Below, piece after piece: positions 62,232 to 64,000 of a DNA stretch of 64,000 nucleotides (position 1 is the first letter of the stretch; each line of letters begins with the position of its first letter). The notes beneath the pieces are model-generated. The model ran no database searches, was not told the origin of the DNA, and was given only the letters and a program-made list of their open reading frames with translations. The position numbers were made by a program, and so were the translations under genes. This stretch comes from Spongiibacter thalassae (GTDB lineage: Bacteria; Pseudomonadota; Gammaproteobacteria; Pseudomonadales; Spongiibacteraceae), in the NCBI RefSeq assembly GCF_012272835.1, contig NZ_JAAWWK010000004.1, forward strand, positions 310,001 through 374,000. Reading direction: 5' to 3'.

Positions 62232-63680
62232 TCAGCGTCTCCAGAATGCCGGGAGCAGTATCACCAGCAGGGTGAAAATTTCCAGTCGTCCCAGCAGCAT
62301 GGCGTAGCACAGAATCCATTTTCCGGTGTGACTCACGGTGCTGTAGTTGGCGGCAACCTCCCCCAGCCCCGGGCCCATATTGTTGATCGATGCCGCGGTA
62401 GCGGAAAACGCCGAGAGAAAGTCCAGGCCGCAGGCCATCATTGCCAGGGTAATGGCCAGGAAGGAAATCAGGTAGACACCGAAGAAGCTCCACACGGCAC
62501 TGACCACCTTGGCCTCAACCCGGTGCGAGCCAATCTTCAGTGGAATAACCGCGCTGGGGTGGATCAGTTGCTTCAGCTCACGAATACCCTGCTTGGCGAC
62601 CAGCATTACCCGCACAGCTTTCATGCCGCCACCGGTGGAGCCGGCGCAGCCGCCAATAAACGACAGCAGCAGCAGGCCAACAGGTAAAAAGCTCGGCCAG
62701 GCGGCGAAATCGTCGGCGCCAAAACCTGCGGTGGTGGCAATGGAAACTGTGTGGAACAGGCCGTTGATGATGCCGTCCAGCGGGGTTTGTTCGCCGCTGA
62801 AAATCAGGTAACCGCACACCGATAGTGTGGCGGTGGCGATGACGCCCAAATAGAACTTGGTTTCAGAGTCCTGCATATACAGGCGTACCCGGCCACTGCG
62901 CCAGACATGGTAGTGAATGGCAAAGCTCATTCCGGCGATCAGCATAAACACCGTGCAAATCAGCAGAATTAACGGGCTGTCGAAGTAGCCCATACTGGCG
63001 TCGTGGGTCGAAAAGCCGCCAATAGCAACGGTGGAAAAGCTGTGGCATATCGCGTCAAAAAAGCTCATGCCCGCCGCCCAATAGGCCAGGGTGCAGGCCA
63101 GCGTCATGGCGACGTACATGAAGAACAGTGCCTTCGCCGTGCCGGTAATACGTGGTGTCAGTTTGTTGTCCTTGACCGGCCCCGGGGTTTCCGCCCGATA
63201 GAGCTGCATGCCGCCGATGCCGAGTATGGGCAGTATTGCCACGGCGATAACAATGATACCGATCCCCCCCAGCCATTGCAGGAACTGACGGTAGAACAGA
63301 ATGGAAATGGGCAGATCGTCGATGCCGGTAATGACCGTTGCGCCAGTGGTGGTCAGCCCGGATACCGACTCAAATACCGCGGCACTGACCGACAGGCCGG
63401 GGTTATCAGCGAGGTAAAACGGCAGTGCCCCAAACAAGCCCAGTACCGTCCAGAACAAGGCCACGACCAGGAAGCCATCACGGATGCCCAGGTCGGGTTG
63501 CTTGCCGCGGCTGAGCGCCCAAAGTGACAAGCCGCTGAGAAAGGTTAATCCGAAGGCATAGGAGAACGCACCCAGTGCGCCGTCCTGATAGATTGCCGCA
63601 AGCGCCGCGGGCAGCGCCATGGTCAGACTGAAGATCATCAGTAACATGCCAATAATGCGGCAAATGGTGGTCAGGTGCAT
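62232..63680 (-). CDS. trkH: Potassium uptake protein TrkH (or TrkG)
   Basis: 482-aa inner-membrane K+ uptake channel subunit. Four MPM-like repeats with selectivity loops are recognisable: SVSGLTTTGATVITGID, SFSTVAIGGFSTHD, TVSIATTAGFGADDFAAWP and FSATAASINNMGPGLGEV. It lies 12 bp after trkA, its regulatory partner, and abuts the methyltransferase gene. Confidence 0.97.
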   Translation of the reverse strand: MHLTTICRIIGMLLMIFSLTMALPAALAAIYQDGALGAFSYAFGLTFLSGLSLWALSRGKQPDLGIRDGFLVVALFWTVLGLFGALPFYLADNPGLSVSAAVFESVSGLTTTGATVITGIDDLPISILFYRQFLQWLGGIGIIVIAVAILPILGIGGMQLYRAETPGPVKDNKLTPRITGTAKALFFMYVAMTLACTLAYWAAGMSFFDAICHSFSTVAIGGFSTHDASMGYFDSPLILLICTVFMLIAGMSFAIHYHVWRSGRVRLYMQDSETKFYLGVIATATLSVCGYLIFSGEQTPLDGIINGLFHTVSIATTAGFGADDFAAWPSFLPVGLLLLSFIGGCAGSTGGGMKAVRVMLVAKQGIRELKQLIHPSAVIPLKIGSHRVEAKVVSAVWSFFGVYLISFLAITLAMMACGLDFLSAFSATAASINNMGPGLGEVAANYSTVSHTGKWILCYAMLLGRLEIFTLLVILLPAFWRR

Positions 63681-63692
63681 GTTCCGTAAGCC

Positions 63693-64000
63693 TCAGAAGA
63701 AGGTGAAGCCGACGGAGAACAGCTTCTCCACAGATTTGATTTTGCTTTTGTCCACCAGGAAAAGAATCAGGTGATCCTCACTGGCGACGGTCAAGTGGCT
63801 GTGGGCAATCAGTACCTCGTCGCCCCTTACCAGCGCGCCGATGGTTACCCCGTCAGGCAGATCAATCTCGTCGAGGCGCTTGCCGACCACCTTGGAGGAG
63901 CGTTCGTCGCCGTGGGCGATAATTTCCAGTGCTTCGGCGGCGCCCCGACGCAGGGAGTGAACATTGTAGATATCGCCGCGACGCACATGGGTAAGCAGGC
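63693..64000 (-). CDS. trkA: Potassium transporter regulatory protein TrkA, C-terminal part
   Basis: Only the last about 103 residues are in the window; the gene runs off the right edge and the N-terminal Rossmann (TrkA-N) part is outside. The visible part is the second TrkA-C domain: LLTHVRRGDIYNVHSLRRGAAEALEIIAHGDERSSKVVGKRLDEIDLP and GVTIGALVRGDEVLIAHSHLTVASEDHLILFL, near-identical in pattern to E. coli TrkA. Peripheral cytoplasmic subunit of the Trk system, binding NAD(H)/nucleotide. Upstream of trkH by 12 bp. Confidence 0.96.
   Translation of the reverse strand, partial: LLTHVRRGDIYNVHSLRRGAAEALEIIAHGDERSSKVVGKRLDEIDLPDGVTIGALVRGDEVLIAHSHLTVASEDHLILFLVDKSKIKSVEKLFSVGFTFF

Overview
This 64 kb window is the chromosome-origin region of a gammaproteobacterium. 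The order mnmG-rsmG-parA-parB-atpIBEFHAGDC, mnmE-yidC-yidD-rnpA-rpmH, dnaA-dnaN-recF-gyrB, glyQ-glyS and trkH-trkA is the classic gammaproteobacterial oriC neighbourhood. TonB-dependent receptors, a wax ester synthase-type acyltransferase, ester hydrolases and an acyl-CoA ligase suggest an aerobic, lipid- or ester-using, probably marine bacterium of the Cellvibrionales/Spongiibacteraceae kind. That placement is inference; no rRNA or other decisive marker is present. No tRNA, rRNA, CRISPR array, transposase or phage gene was recognised.

Layout. 1-7.7 kb: an accessory cluster (serine hydrolase, MFS transporter, type-B carboxylesterase, TonB receptor) divergent from a Crp/Fnr-type regulator. 7.7-11.8 kb: MscS channel, membrane-anchored HDOD protein and WS/DGAT acyltransferase. 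12-15.2 kb: glmS and glmU. 15.4-23.1 kb: a self-contained catabolic island between glmU and the ATP synthase operon, with a TonB receptor and acyl-CoA ligase on one side of a TetR gene and an alpha/beta hydrolase, lipoprotein lipase and SDR dehydrogenase on the other. Two nearly identical palindromes just downstream of the two outward promoters look like the TetR operators. 23.2-34.9 kb: atp operon, parB, parA, rsmG and mnmG. 34.9-35.3 kb: AT-rich gap with DnaA boxes. 35.3-40.1 kb: a TonB receptor / periplasmic binding protein / hybrid histidine kinase operon between mnmG and mnmE. 40.3-44.1 kb: mnmE, yidC, yidD, rnpA and rpmH. 44.1-44.6 kb: second DnaA-box region, where gene direction switches. 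44.6-51.1 kb: dnaA, dnaN, recF (with two parS-like sites) and gyrB. 51.1-64 kb: CAP-domain lipoprotein, plsC-type acyltransferase, glyS, glyQ, djlA, a large PHP-domain lipoprotein, a GGDEF/EAL protein, a methyltransferase, trkH and the 3' end of trkA.

Most genes from 8 to 44 kb are on the minus strand and the dnaA-gyrB block is on the plus strand, so the block-wise change at about 44.1-44.6 kb fits bidirectional replication from the rpmH-dnaA gap. ParA, ParB and the parS-like sites inside recF form a segregation module around the origin. The two accessory modules with TonB receptors and ester hydrolases probably import and hydrolyse ester substrates; in the TetR island the released acid could be activated by the CoA ligase and an alcohol or hydroxyacyl group oxidised by the SDR. 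The TonB/binding-protein/kinase operon is the best candidate for a little-described sensing system.
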